Of a DNA stretch of 64,000 nucleotides, positions 53,130 through 61,537 are shown one piece after another (the first letter of the stretch is position 1; every line of letters starts with the position of its first letter). The position numbers and the translations under genes are program-made. Under the pieces are notes generated by a model. The model was given only the letters and a program-made list of their open reading frames with translations. It was not told the DNA's origin and did no database searches. Source of the DNA: Euryarchaeota archaeon UBA86 (GTDB lineage: Archaea > Thermoplasmatota > Poseidoniia > Poseidoniales > Thalassarchaeaceae). The DNA is taken from NCBI GenBank assembly GCA_002503055.1, contig DAQX01000007.1, forward strand, positions 20,377-84,376. The letters are read 5' to 3'.

Positions 53130-53534
53130 ATGGCAATGCGACCCGGCAGCAGGAAGATCAACACAGTCCTCGCCGCTTGGTCATGTCTCATTCTAGGCGG
53201 AGGGATAGCACTGACTTCGGACATCTCCGAATTTGTATTAGCCATCGCAGCTCCATTGGCCATTGCAGGAGCGGGATTACTTCTGTTTGGCCTAAGCATG
53301 GATGAAGAGAGCGAGTTAGATCCCGTTTCGGTAACAGATTGGGAGCCAGATGCCTCTAAGATGCCAGATGCTGGCAGAGTGATGTTCAGGGTCGATACTA
53401 CACTTGATCCTCCTATTCGGACATCGATTCTCTGTGGCAGGTGCGGCAAGGTCGATTGGGTAGACGGTAGGAAGCCCAAGAGTCATACTTGCAGTGAGTG
53501 CAATATTCTGCTCTGGGAGTCAGAAGAGGAGTAA
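53130..53534 (+). CDS. Small membrane protein with C-terminal zinc ribbon, unknown function
   Basis: 134 residues. Two membrane helices (about 12-30 and 35-55) are followed by a cytoplasmic segment and a zinc ribbon with CGRCG and CSEC, spaced about 19 residues. No family recognised. An ATG two codons later is an alternative start. pheS starts 71 bases downstream in the same direction. Confidence 0.65.
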   Translation: MAMRPGSRKINTVLAAWSCLILGGGIALTSDISEFVLAIAAPLAIAGAGLLLFGLSMDEESELDPVSVTDWEPDASKMPDAGRVMFRVDTTLDPPIRTSILCGRCGKVDWVDGRKPKSHTCSECNILLWESEEE

Positions 53535-53605
53535 CTCATTTTCTCGCTTTACCAATTGGCAAGCATCAAGTGGATTGCCCGATTCCGAGGACTGCGAGTG
53601 GTTCT

Positions 53606-55096
53606 ATGGATATAGGAAACAACGAGCGCAGAATGCTACGTGCAATGCTTTCAGATTCGTCCAAGGATTGGACACTCGAAGAGTTGCTAACTCAGACAGG
53701 ATGGGATGATCAAGTCCATATTGCTGGCTCAGGGGCCAGTTTAGAAGAGACCGGTCTTGTTTCGGTAACTGAGCATAGAGGAACTACTGTAAGTCTGGGA
53801 GATGAGGGACAGAAAGCATCGAAAGAAGGACTTCTAGAAGCGAGAATCTGGAACTGGCTACTTTCTCAGGAGACAGAAAACAGAACCATGTCTGGACTAT
53901 CTTCTACCTTTGAGCGCCATGAGGCCGGCCCCGGAGTGGGTTTGCTGAAGGCATTAGGAGTAACAATTCAGTCGGGTACTTTGGTTGCCGATGATGAATC
54001 GGCAATAGTTTCTGAGATAGAGAAACGCTCCGAATTCATCAATTCGCTTTCCGATGACTCTGCCGAAGTGTCCGAACTGAATCAGGAAATGATCTCACAC
54101 TTCTCTGGCCGCAAAGGCTTGATTGTTTTAGAGGACCGAGTCTCGAGGACATGGACACTGACAAAACAAGGCAAGAGTACCAACACCTCTGACTTGGAAG
54201 ATATCGAGATGATTGGAGAAGTGACTCCCGAGCTTCTGCAGAGTGAGGCATGGCGAGATGCCGAGTTCAAGCCATTCGATGTGAACGCCCCCGCGCCCAC
54301 GCCCTCAGGAGGACGACCGCATCCGATGATTGCTCTTATCGAGATGATTAGGTCCATCTTCTTGGAGATGGGGTTCTCAGAAATCGAGGGAGATTTCATC
54401 CAATCCGCTGGCTGGAACATGGATTCACTATTCATCCCACAATCGCACCCTGCAAGGACTATGCAGGATACATTCTACCTTTCAGAGCCACCCCAAGTCG
54501 ATGTAGATGAGCACTATTTGGATATGTGGAGCAAGGTTCACGAACACGGCCATGACACAGGCAGCAAAGGTTGGGGACTAGACTTCGACAAGGAGGAGTC
54601 AAAGAAGTCCCTGCTCAGAACTCACACTACTGTAAACACAGTTCGTCACATAGCGGAGAACCCAGACGAGCCCTGCAGAGTTTTTGGAATTGGTAGGGTA
54701 TTCCGTCAAGAGTCCATAGACAGGACACACCTCCCGGAGTTCTACCAGATTGAAGGCATCATCCACGAGCCCGAGGCCAACCTGCCAATGCTGATTTCCA
54801 CTCTGAAGACATTCTACTCCAAGATGGGATTTCCAGATGTCAGAGTCAGACCAGCCTACTTCCCATATACCGAACCTAGCGTCGAAGTAGATGTACTCTG
54901 GAAAGGAGAATGGCTGGAGCTAGGAGGTTCTGGAATCTTCAGACCAGAGGTGACCGAACCTCTAGGTACAGAATGGCCAGTTTGCGCATGGGGTCTGGGC
55001 CTAGAGAGACTGGCTATGCTCATCCTTGAGTTGGACGATATTCGAGAACTCTACCAGCCGGACTTGGAGAGGCTTGATCGGATGCCAATCTTGTGA
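53606..55096 (+). CDS. pheS: Phenylalanyl-tRNA synthetase alpha subunit
   Basis: 496 residues, archaeal-type length. The N-terminal tandem winged-helix region (about 1-175) is followed by the class II catalytic domain: GRPHPMIALIEMIRSIFLEMGFSEIEG, motif 2 in FGIGRVFRQESIDRTHLPEFYQIEG, and motif 3 in WPVCAWGLGLERLAMLI. The start at ATG 53606 matches the family N terminus; an earlier start overlaps the preceding gene. pheT is not in the window. The last 77 bases are antisense to the YHYH-protein gene. Confidence 0.94.
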   Translation: MDIGNNERRMLRAMLSDSSKDWTLEELLTQTGWDDQVHIAGSGASLEETGLVSVTEHRGTTVSLGDEGQKASKEGLLEARIWNWLLSQETENRTMSGLSSTFERHEAGPGVGLLKALGVTIQSGTLVADDESAIVSEIEKRSEFINSLSDDSAEVSELNQEMISHFSGRKGLIVLEDRVSRTWTLTKQGKSTNTSDLEDIEMIGEVTPELLQSEAWRDAEFKPFDVNAPAPTPSGGRPHPMIALIEMIRSIFLEMGFSEIEGDFIQSAGWNMDSLFIPQSHPARTMQDTFYLSEPPQVDVDEHYLDMWSKVHEHGHDTGSKGWGLDFDKEESKKSLLRTHTTVNTVRHIAENPDEPCRVFGIGRVFRQESIDRTHLPEFYQIEGIIHEPEANLPMLISTLKTFYSKMGFPDVRVRPAYFPYTEPSVEVDVLWKGEWLELGGSGIFRPEVTEPLGTEWPVCAWGLGLERLAMLILELDDIRELYQPDLERLDRMPIL

Positions 55097-57062
55097 AACC
55101 TCTCAAGGCAAGCACCAGCAGAATCGCCGAGCCAATAATTGGCGGCTTGCTCTGATTTGGAATCGCTACTGCCTCTCCGGAGGCTTGCTGCCCACCACCA
55201 GAACCGCCTCCGCATCCGGGTGGCGGCGGTCCTATTCCTGGCCCCCATGTCTCTCCGTATCCAGAACAATCAGGATCATCGCCCCCGCCGCCTCCGGCGG
55301 CAGTATTGCCTGCCTCCATTACTCCTCTGTAACAATTGATGAAATATGGAAATCCAATTCCTCCTTCGCCATTTTCCCATGTTGTATGGTAGTGATATGT
55401 ACCATCCGGATAATCAGGAGTAGTTCCCCAGTGTCCGTTACAGGAATCTAAATCGCCGAGCCCCTCTACATACTCATAGTCGTCAATCCCGTTATATCCT
55501 GTCTCACCTTCCTTGAGTCGATACGAAGAAGTCATCTCAGCAACCTCGCCTTCTTCGTCCCATCCAACGAATCCGTAGATTGGATATCCATCGAAGGCGA
55601 ATCCGACTATCGGAGAATGTTCTGATATAGATCTAGAAGATTCCAAACTGTAGTCTATCCAAGTCTGCTCACCCTCGGGGTGCCAGTGCATGCAATTTCC
55701 GTCTGCGTGATAGTGATACTCGCCACCAGGCCCGCTATGGCCGTGACATATCCCCATCCAGATATGTTGTCTATCTTCCTCATAAGCTCCTTCCTGGCCT
55801 GCAACAGCATCTCCTCCTGGGCCGTCCTCGGGACCATAGATTGCCACCCCGTTAACCGCGAAAGCAACAGCTCCCCTCTCAGGCGCCATTGTGCATCCTT
55901 CTGAAGATTCAATAGGGCTGCATTCAGTCTGATTGGTGGGCTCAAGCGGAATCACCCATACAGTGTCTTGCTGACTAGCACAGCATCCAGGGCCAGAATG
56001 GAAGTCGTGGTTTGGCATACCGTTGGATTCAATCTGGATATGAGTTCCATTGGTCTCAAAGCTCAACGAACAGAGCCAACCATCGTGTCCTGTAGTATTG
56101 TAGTCATCTACAGCAGGAGTATCTGAATCGTCGCAGTGGAGAACCTGAGACCACCACTCATCAGAACCAGCCTCAACCACTGGCGTAGGTTCCTCATCAT
56201 AGGTGCATGATCCGTCATCCTCTTCTGCCTCAGCGTCGTAATTGTTGGCAGCTGGGTCGGTGCAACCGCTTACAGGCTCCGGCTCATCGTATGTGCATGA
56301 GCCATCATCCTCTTCTGCCTCAGCATCGTAATTGTTGGCTTCTGAGTCAGTGCATCCTCTCACCGGCTCAGGCTCAGGTTCCGGCTCAGGCTCTATGACG
56401 ATTATCGATAGCACCTCAGTCTCGATACTATCGATCCATGTCCCGCATGTACCGCGTATGGTGATAGTCATATTCTCTTGGATGTCAGAGAAACTGAGCT
56501 CGAACCTACCTTCCTCGTCGAACGGAAGACTCAGGCCGAATTGCTCAATGTTACCATCAGACCAATCCATCTCGCAGGTCTCCATGTTCTGGTGTACTAG
56601 TACCCCTGGCAGAACAGTTCCGTTTCCACGCTCAACAGTGAATTCGTTAGTACTCACTACTATGACAGTGTAACCCTCGTCAGGATACTCGATAGTGAAT
56701 GCAGTAGTCCACTTCGACTCCTGTCCTAGACTGTCTATCGCGACTACCTTTAGGGCATGACTACCAACCTCAAGCCCGGAGATGTCTATGATGAGATTTC
56801 CTTCAGCATCCATCAAATCCTGAATCTCATCTCCATTTAGAGTCACTGTAACGGTCAGTCCAGCCATCTCTTCGTCGGTGATGGATAGGTGCAGAGAGTC
56901 TAGACTTCCGAAGGTAATTGAATTCGGAATGTCTCCTTCAATTTCAGGCGCTAAATTCAGCCCTTCTTGTTCGATATCGAAGTATAGTACTCCTACCATA
57001 ACACTGACTACCATTAGTCCGGCTAAGAACAGAGAACGCCCTACTCCATTGTCATCACTCAT
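55020..57062 (-). CDS. Secreted YHYH-domain protein with membrane anchor
   Basis: 680 residues. An N-terminal helix (about 10-26: LFLAGLMVVSVMVGVLYF) is followed by beta-rich external segments, an acidic E-P repeat linker and two near-identical 30-residue repeats (GCTDxxANNYDAEAEEDDGSC). The YHYH domain covers about 305-620: CHGHSGPGGEYHYHADGNC, SPIVGFAFDGYPIYGF and TYHYHTTWENGEGGIGFPYF. YHYH domains are known in marine bacteria and archaea without established function; the histidines could bind metal. A glycine-rich stretch, one hydrophobic helix and a tail encoded antisense to pheS end the protein. Divergent from nothing; the SCO genes follow on the same strand. Confidence 0.8.
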   Translation of the reverse strand: MSDDNGVGRSLFLAGLMVVSVMVGVLYFDIEQEGLNLAPEIEGDIPNSITFGSLDSLHLSITDEEMAGLTVTVTLNGDEIQDLMDAEGNLIIDISGLEVGSHALKVVAIDSLGQESKWTTAFTIEYPDEGYTVIVVSTNEFTVERGNGTVLPGVLVHQNMETCEMDWSDGNIEQFGLSLPFDEEGRFELSFSDIQENMTITIRGTCGTWIDSIETEVLSIIVIEPEPEPEPEPVRGCTDSEANNYDAEAEEDDGSCTYDEPEPVSGCTDPAANNYDAEAEEDDGSCTYDEEPTPVVEAGSDEWWSQVLHCDDSDTPAVDDYNTTGHDGWLCSLSFETNGTHIQIESNGMPNHDFHSGPGCCASQQDTVWVIPLEPTNQTECSPIESSEGCTMAPERGAVAFAVNGVAIYGPEDGPGGDAVAGQEGAYEEDRQHIWMGICHGHSGPGGEYHYHADGNCMHWHPEGEQTWIDYSLESSRSISEHSPIVGFAFDGYPIYGFVGWDEEGEVAEMTSSYRLKEGETGYNGIDDYEYVEGLGDLDSCNGHWGTTPDYPDGTYHYHTTWENGEGGIGFPYFINCYRGVMEAGNTAAGGGGGDDPDCSGYGETWGPGIGPPPPGCGGGSGGGQQASGEAVAIPNQSKPPIIGSAILLVLALRGFTRLASDQASPSPAGRVLEYRPTQG
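56201..56366. repeat. Two-copy 90-bp tandem repeat inside the YHYH-protein gene
   Basis: Units starting at 56201 and 56291 are nearly identical over about 70 bases and repeat with a 90-base period, encoding the calcium-binding-like motif GCTDxxANNYDxxAEEDDGSCTY twice. The next bases on the plus strand (56370-56397) form a short Glu-Pro-coding GGCTC/GGTTCC run. Such repeats are prone to copy-number change. Confidence 0.85.
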
Positions 57063-57127
57063 GACTCAGCCTTGAGGGTCTAGTTGATTAGTGACTCGGA
57101 GATATGCTACCTAGCGACACAGAAAAC

Positions 57128-58228
57128 TTACTCATCACTTAGAGTGATGACATCTTGCAGAAAGTTGTCCGCATCCCAGTAGATTCCAGAGTAAGCGACC
57201 CTCTTTCTCAGTTGCTTATCGATGATGTAGGTCACCGTCGAGTGACCTACTTCGTATTCTCCAAGGGACTGCTCATGAGGATCAACTTCTCCATCATCGT
57301 CAGAAGCATTTCCTTCCGGCACACAGGAGAGCCAATCACTAGAGGGTCTAGAGTATCCTTCATCACACATGCAGTGAGCACTGGCGTCCGAGCCCATTAC
57401 CCAACCATGTCCATTGCAATCCTCGCCAGGAGGGGCCATGCTCTGATTTGCGTTGCTGGCAATCCATGCCATGTGCGATTCAGAATCGACACTAATGGAA
57501 CCAGGGTCATCCGTTCCAGCATCGATCCAACTCTCGTTAGTTGAATCCCATAGGTGCAGAATCCATGTCCAGTTGCCATCTTCTTGCCAATCTCCAATTA
57601 GGCCTTGAGACGGGTTGTAGTCTATCTCGACACTGCTCATTGCATATTCCATAAGTTCTGATCCGTTGTCGAAACAGTTCGCAAGTGTGGGCCCTTGGCA
57701 AGGGCTATCAATGACCATTGAGCTGTTGTCAGGATTCAGTACTGCTACTCTGACGAGACTTTCTGAGGGAGGCTCGCTAGCAGCAATATGCTCGTTATCC
57801 ACAACCACATTCCAATCACTGTAAACATCTCTAAGCGCACGAGCAGAATCTGTCAGATGGTACCAGTCGTAACCCATTTGTTCAGTCCATTCTGATAAGT
57901 GCTCTACCGTATCTCTGGCCGGGTCTATGGTCACAGAAACAAAGACTACATCCTCGGAATATGTGCCGAGGTTCTCTTTGACATAGTGCATATTTGCAGA
58001 GATAATTAGACATATGTCCGGGCATGAAGTGTAGATGAAGGCTACAACAATCACTTTACCTTCATGATCAGAGAATCTGAATAAGTCTCCATTCTGATCG
58101 AATAAGACGAAATCTGGTGCTTCTGGTGGGTCAATGAACTCGGTCCCAATTAATTCAGTCTCATCGCCCATGCAACCAGGAAGAATTAATGTTAGAGAGA
58201 GTAGTACAGCAATTATCGGCTTACTCAT
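57128..58228 (-). CDS. SCO1/SenC-type copper-chaperone lipoprotein with EGF-like insertion
   Basis: 366 residues. A signal peptide with lipobox LPGC (Cys19) would anchor it outside. The SCO thioredoxin fold has the copper pair CPDIC (Cys69, Cys73) and the later ligand His329 in GHSTVTYIID. Between them, about 145-325, an insertion of roughly 180 residues holds an EGF-like unit (CNGHG at 271 and CMCDEGY at 286-292, closing Cys302) and a WD-like segment. SCO proteins deliver copper or handle thiols, often for cytochrome oxidase; no oxidase gene is in the window. It lies 1 base after the second SCO gene. Confidence 0.85.
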   Translation of the reverse strand: MSKPIIAVLLSLTLILPGCMGDETELIGTEFIDPPEAPDFVLFDQNGDLFRFSDHEGKVIVVAFIYTSCPDICLIISANMHYVKENLGTYSEDVVFVSVTIDPARDTVEHLSEWTEQMGYDWYHLTDSARALRDVYSDWNVVVDNEHIAASEPPSESLVRVAVLNPDNSSMVIDSPCQGPTLANCFDNGSELMEYAMSSVEIDYNPSQGLIGDWQEDGNWTWILHLWDSTNESWIDAGTDDPGSISVDSESHMAWIASNANQSMAPPGEDCNGHGWVMGSDASAHCMCDEGYSRPSSDWLSCVPEGNASDDDGEVDPHEQSLGEYEVGHSTVTYIIDKQLRKRVAYSGIYWDADNFLQDVITLSDE

Positions 58229-58229
58229 C

Positions 58230-58964
58230 TTACTCCTCCAGTAGTTTGTAGATGTCTTCTAGAACGAGTTCTGGAATCCAGTCCGCATCCCCCCACCAGA
58301 CTCTTTGTTGCATTTGCTTGTCTACAATAATCGTTCCAGTAGTATGATCTACCCAGTATGTGAGGGGGTGATGCTTGACTGAGACATCACCTTCAGACTG
58401 TTGTGTCTCTAACCCACAACCCCGGTCATCGACTGCTTCTCCTTCTGGAGTATCGGGGCAGGAATCGAATAGGTCGGCCACGCTATCAGAATCGACATCC
58501 GATGCATTAGTCTCTAGGCCAACCCCGAAGTTTGACCACACATCAGACAAATCCGTGAAGTCACTGAGATCTTCCGATGCTGTGGTGAGGTGTGGCCAGT
58601 CGAGGCCGCGCTGCTCTGCATAGGAGTGCATTATCGTTGAATTGTCTCTCCAAGGGTCAACAGTGATTGACAGCATTGCAACTTCGGTACCATACAAATC
58701 ACCTAATTCCTGAGACACATAATTCATGTTTGCACTGACCACAGGACAGATATCCGGGCATCGAGTGAATAGGAAAGCGACTACAATCACCTTACCCTCC
58801 AATTCAGAGAACGAGAAATAGTCTCCATTTTCATCTACTAAGATGAAGTCCTCAACAGCCACTGGTGGGTTTATGTCATCTCCGTAGAAAATATCCTCAT
58901 CCCCTTCAAGGCACCCTGCTATCAATAGACAGCTCGCAACCAACAGAGTGAGAACTCTACTCAT
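58230..58964 (-). CDS. SCO1/SenC-type copper-chaperone lipoprotein with TSP3-like insertion
   Basis: 244 residues. Lipobox IAGC (Cys18) predicts a lipoprotein. The CxxxC pair is CPDIC (Cys69, Cys73) and the histidine ligand is in VKHHPLTYWVD (198-199). A short insertion just before it (157-183) is a thrombospondin-type-3-like calcium motif: DVDSDSVADLFDSCPDTPEG and DDRGC. The matching position of different insertions in this and the neighbouring SCO protein is striking. Overlaps the preceding gene by 4 bases. Confidence 0.87.
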   Translation of the reverse strand: MSRVLTLLVASCLLIAGCLEGDEDIFYGDDINPPVAVEDFILVDENGDYFSFSELEGKVIVVAFLFTRCPDICPVVSANMNYVSQELGDLYGTEVAMLSITVDPWRDNSTIMHSYAEQRGLDWPHLTTASEDLSDFTDLSDVWSNFGVGLETNASDVDSDSVADLFDSCPDTPEGEAVDDRGCGLETQQSEGDVSVKHHPLTYWVDHTTGTIIVDKQMQQRVWWGDADWIPELVLEDIYKLLEE

Positions 58965-59515
58965 TCCTCTTCGCCTCCGTTCTTGCCTCTAGATATTCGC
59001 ATAAAAGCAGCAGCCCCTGCAAGTAGAATCGCCGCACTCAGGAAAAACTGCTCCAAACCTTCCTTTTGAGCCTCTTGTTGTTCTGGTTCGAACACGAAAC
59101 CATCAGGAGGCAAGACTTCCGTATGATTGTCCAGTTGGACATTTATTGATATCGTATTCCACAGGGTTCCATTAGATATGATTCTGATTTCGTAATTCCC
59201 GGCACTCCAGTTTGCCGGATTTAGCCACAGGTAGCACTCGTCAGTGGCATTCAACGAGTTGGAAGGGCCAGCAATACAATCGAATTCCTCAATTCCATCT
59301 CCATCTGCGTCGAGCAGAACGCTACGGTTGTAATCAGCAGTGTTGTAGAAGACCAGAGTATCATTTTGGACAACCTGCGCAGTTCCGGGTTGTACTGTTT
59401 CATTCCTCATGATGAATGCATAAGTGTCAGCACCATGGGCCAATGCATTAGGCATTACAAGAGTGACAATGATGCATAGAACCAGAGTTCTACCGAGTAG
59501 TCCAGATTCAGTCAT
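58961..59515 (-). CDS. Small exported beta-sandwich protein, C-terminally anchored
   Basis: 184 residues. A signal peptide (about 1-26: VLCIIVTLVMPNALAHG) is followed by a beta-rich domain with DTYAFIMRNETVQPGT, LVFYNTADYNRSVLLDADGDGIEEFDC and CYLWLNPANWSAGNYEIRI, one membrane helix (about 155-177) and a basic end RISRGKNG. It resembles cupredoxin-like proteins but I cannot point to a full copper site. The protein at 63.3 kb is a paralogue (shared DTLVFYNTAD-type and LLDADGDG segments). ATG 59515 overlaps the stop of the LVIVD gene, supporting coupling. Confidence 0.7.
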   Translation of the reverse strand: MTESGLLGRTLVLCIIVTLVMPNALAHGADTYAFIMRNETVQPGTAQVVQNDTLVFYNTADYNRSVLLDADGDGIEEFDCIAGPSNSLNATDECYLWLNPANWSAGNYEIRIISNGTLWNTISINVQLDNHTEVLPPDGFVFEPEQQEAQKEGLEQFFLSAAILLAGAAAFMRISRGKNGGEEE

Positions 59516-61460
59516 CACTAGCCTCAGCCTGCCATAGTGCCGGGTAGTTGTATCTAGGATCGTAGTCCTCATCAAACTGAACCACGTAGACGCCACTTAC
59601 CATCTCGGAGATGAAAACAAATCCACGAGGATCATACTGCAGACCCCAGTCAAATGGGATCATGCAAGAGGCCCAACAGTCAGCCATGTCGTATCCCAAT
59701 TCTCCGGCTGGATCATCTAGCCAAGGTGGTCCAGCAGGAAGGTAGTAGCCAATAGTATGGGTTGGTGCCAATTCACTGATTGCTTGGAATCCTCGGTCGG
59801 GTTCCGGATAGCCATTCTCCCAAACCAATTCATCCCAGATATGGCCGTGATCTGTCATCCAATTTCCAGCGTGATAATGCGTCCAGTAAACGTTTCCGTT
59901 GTGACCCGTGTCGCCGTTATGAGGGCTGAAGATGTAGCCGCCGGGTATGTAATGCTGCGGGTGACTGCTACCATTCGCCAGAACGCCTTCACCAGGAAGC
60001 CTCCACTTGGATACGAGGAATGGCTTGGCCGGATCAGTGGTATCTATGGTCCAGAGGTAACCGGTATGGTTTGCATTGGAGCCATACTCTGGAGCAATGT
60101 ATGTGTAATGTCTCCAATTCTGACCGTAGGTAGAATCAGATGGGCCAGTCCCACATTTTTCAGGCCATGTGCTCATTGGATCAATTTCACTTACTCCCGA
60201 ACAAATCAGGTAATCCTGAGGGACTGCATAGTGGATGTTGTCATTGCCCTGATTTGAATCTAGCCACTCTTCAGCAGACATTCCGGCATGACCTCCTCCG
60301 TCAGGCCCGTACCAACCCGAGTCATCGGTTGGACATCCTAGCCATCGCCCGACTTCAGGGGGCCATGAGATTCCTAATGGATCAGGGACAGTCGGAGGGT
60401 CGCTGACATCAACTAGCCTCAAACCTGCTCCCCAGTAGGAAACAACCAGAAGCTTCTGTTTGGTTATGGGGTGGATAAAGAATACATTGTCGTGGTTGAA
60501 GATCGAGCCGCCACAGGTCGTGTAAGGCTCAGGAGTATAGCCGCCCCAGCGCAAAATTTCCCGACTAGAATTCTGTTGTTCTTGGTTCTGGTTGGGCAAC
60601 CAAGATTCAAGTCCGAGTGGAACATAAAACACCTGAGTTCCCTTGTAGAAGGTCCCAGAACTTCCCTCTACCATCTCAGGGTAGGGGTCGGCACCGAATA
60701 GGAATAGGCTACACTCTTCTCTTGGATCTATTGCCCCATCCCAATCACAGTATACATGCAAATCCTGATTGTGGAAGCCAGCAGGAGGATTATTCCACTC
60801 GGCGACCTTGACCGGACTGGTCTTATCTCCAACATAAATCACATCTAGCCTATTCATCCCGCTGTTTGCATCATCGTCATTAGGAATTGGATCCAACTCG
60901 CTATTCGTCAACTCATGGTTGACCAAAACCCAGTTGTTGTCGGGCGTGACCTTGATGTCAATCATCCTAGCAACTTCGGCGTAATAGGTTGAGAGGAGGA
61001 TGATATTATTCGGACTACTGATGTCGAGGATTTCGAATTGATTGTAACTTGAGACATAGGCATAGCAACCACCAGTCCCGTCACCGTAGATTTCACAATC
61101 CTCATCGAAGTTACCCTCTATTGCAATCTCTGAATTATCTCCCGGTGTTGGCCCGACATTCTTGAATTCCTCTTTGCATGGCCTGCCCATAGTGTCATCG
61201 AATTCTGCAGGAGGCTTGACATTTCCATCGCAGTTGAGATTGTGGTAGTCAATCAGTCTAGCATTTGGAGTTGATAGCCTGTGTGCTAGCAAGTCATTAT
61301 GGGAGTGATTGGCATCCTCAACTTCAGTTACCGGATCTATCCATTTGTAACCGCCATCATCAGAATCTCCGTCTCCGATTATTCCTAGACATCCCGAAAG
61401 AGGTGCCAGCGCCATTAGCGTCACCATCAACATCATCTTTGCATTCGTGCCACTCAACAA
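59508..61460 (-). CDS. Large exported LVIVD-type beta-propeller lipoprotein
   Basis: 650 residues. Lipobox SGCLG (Cys24) after the signal peptide predicts lipid anchoring. Repeats contain LVIVD-like strands (FEILDISSPNNIILLSTYY, RLVDVSDPPTVPDP, WTIDTTDPAKPFLVSKWRL), the pattern of a choice-of-anchor-B/LVIVD propeller. His-rich motifs recur: ANHSHNDLLAH, FSPHNGDTGHNGNVYWTHYHAGNW and DHGHIWDE. They could bind metal, which is inference. The neighbour at 61.5 kb is a paralogue. Confidence 0.8.
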   Translation of the reverse strand: MLSGTNAKMMLMVTLMALAPLSGCLGIIGDGDSDDGGYKWIDPVTEVEDANHSHNDLLAHRLSTPNARLIDYHNLNCDGNVKPPAEFDDTMGRPCKEEFKNVGPTPGDNSEIAIEGNFDEDCEIYGDGTGGCYAYVSSYNQFEILDISSPNNIILLSTYYAEVARMIDIKVTPDNNWVLVNHELTNSELDPIPNDDDANSGMNRLDVIYVGDKTSPVKVAEWNNPPAGFHNQDLHVYCDWDGAIDPREECSLFLFGADPYPEMVEGSSGTFYKGTQVFYVPLGLESWLPNQNQEQQNSSREILRWGGYTPEPYTTCGGSIFNHDNVFFIHPITKQKLLVVSYWGAGLRLVDVSDPPTVPDPLGISWPPEVGRWLGCPTDDSGWYGPDGGGHAGMSAEEWLDSNQGNDNIHYAVPQDYLICSGVSEIDPMSTWPEKCGTGPSDSTYGQNWRHYTYIAPEYGSNANHTGYLWTIDTTDPAKPFLVSKWRLPGEGVLANGSSHPQHYIPGGYIFSPHNGDTGHNGNVYWTHYHAGNWMTDHGHIWDELVWENGYPEPDRGFQAISELAPTHTIGYYLPAGPPWLDDPAGELGYDMADCWASCMIPFDWGLQYDPRGFVFISEMVSGVYVVQFDEDYDPRYNYPALWQAEASDD

Positions 61461-61509
61461 GTTGCCACCCTGCCCGCCGACGATAACGGGCAGTTGTTCA
61501 ATGCACCGG

Positions 61510-61537
61510 TCGCCCGAGCGCTACGCGCTCTGGGCGA
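61510..61537. terminator. GC-rich hairpin after the LVIVD paralogue stop codon
   Basis: TCGCCC (61510-61515) pairs with GGGCGA (61532-61537) and GAGCGC (61516-61521) with GCGCTC (61525-61530), leaving T31 bulged and TAC as the loop. It starts immediately downstream of the stop codon of the minus-strand gene that ends at 61538. It could end or stabilise that mRNA. No T-run follows, so a classical terminator is unsure. Confidence 0.4.

Noticed and set aside
56201..56366. CRISPR-like repeat
   Set aside because: Two tandem copies in frame within a coding gene; period 90 with no unique spacers.
57128..58964. Cytochrome oxidase operon
   Set aside because: SCO proteins are present but no cox genes or heme proteins are seen around them.
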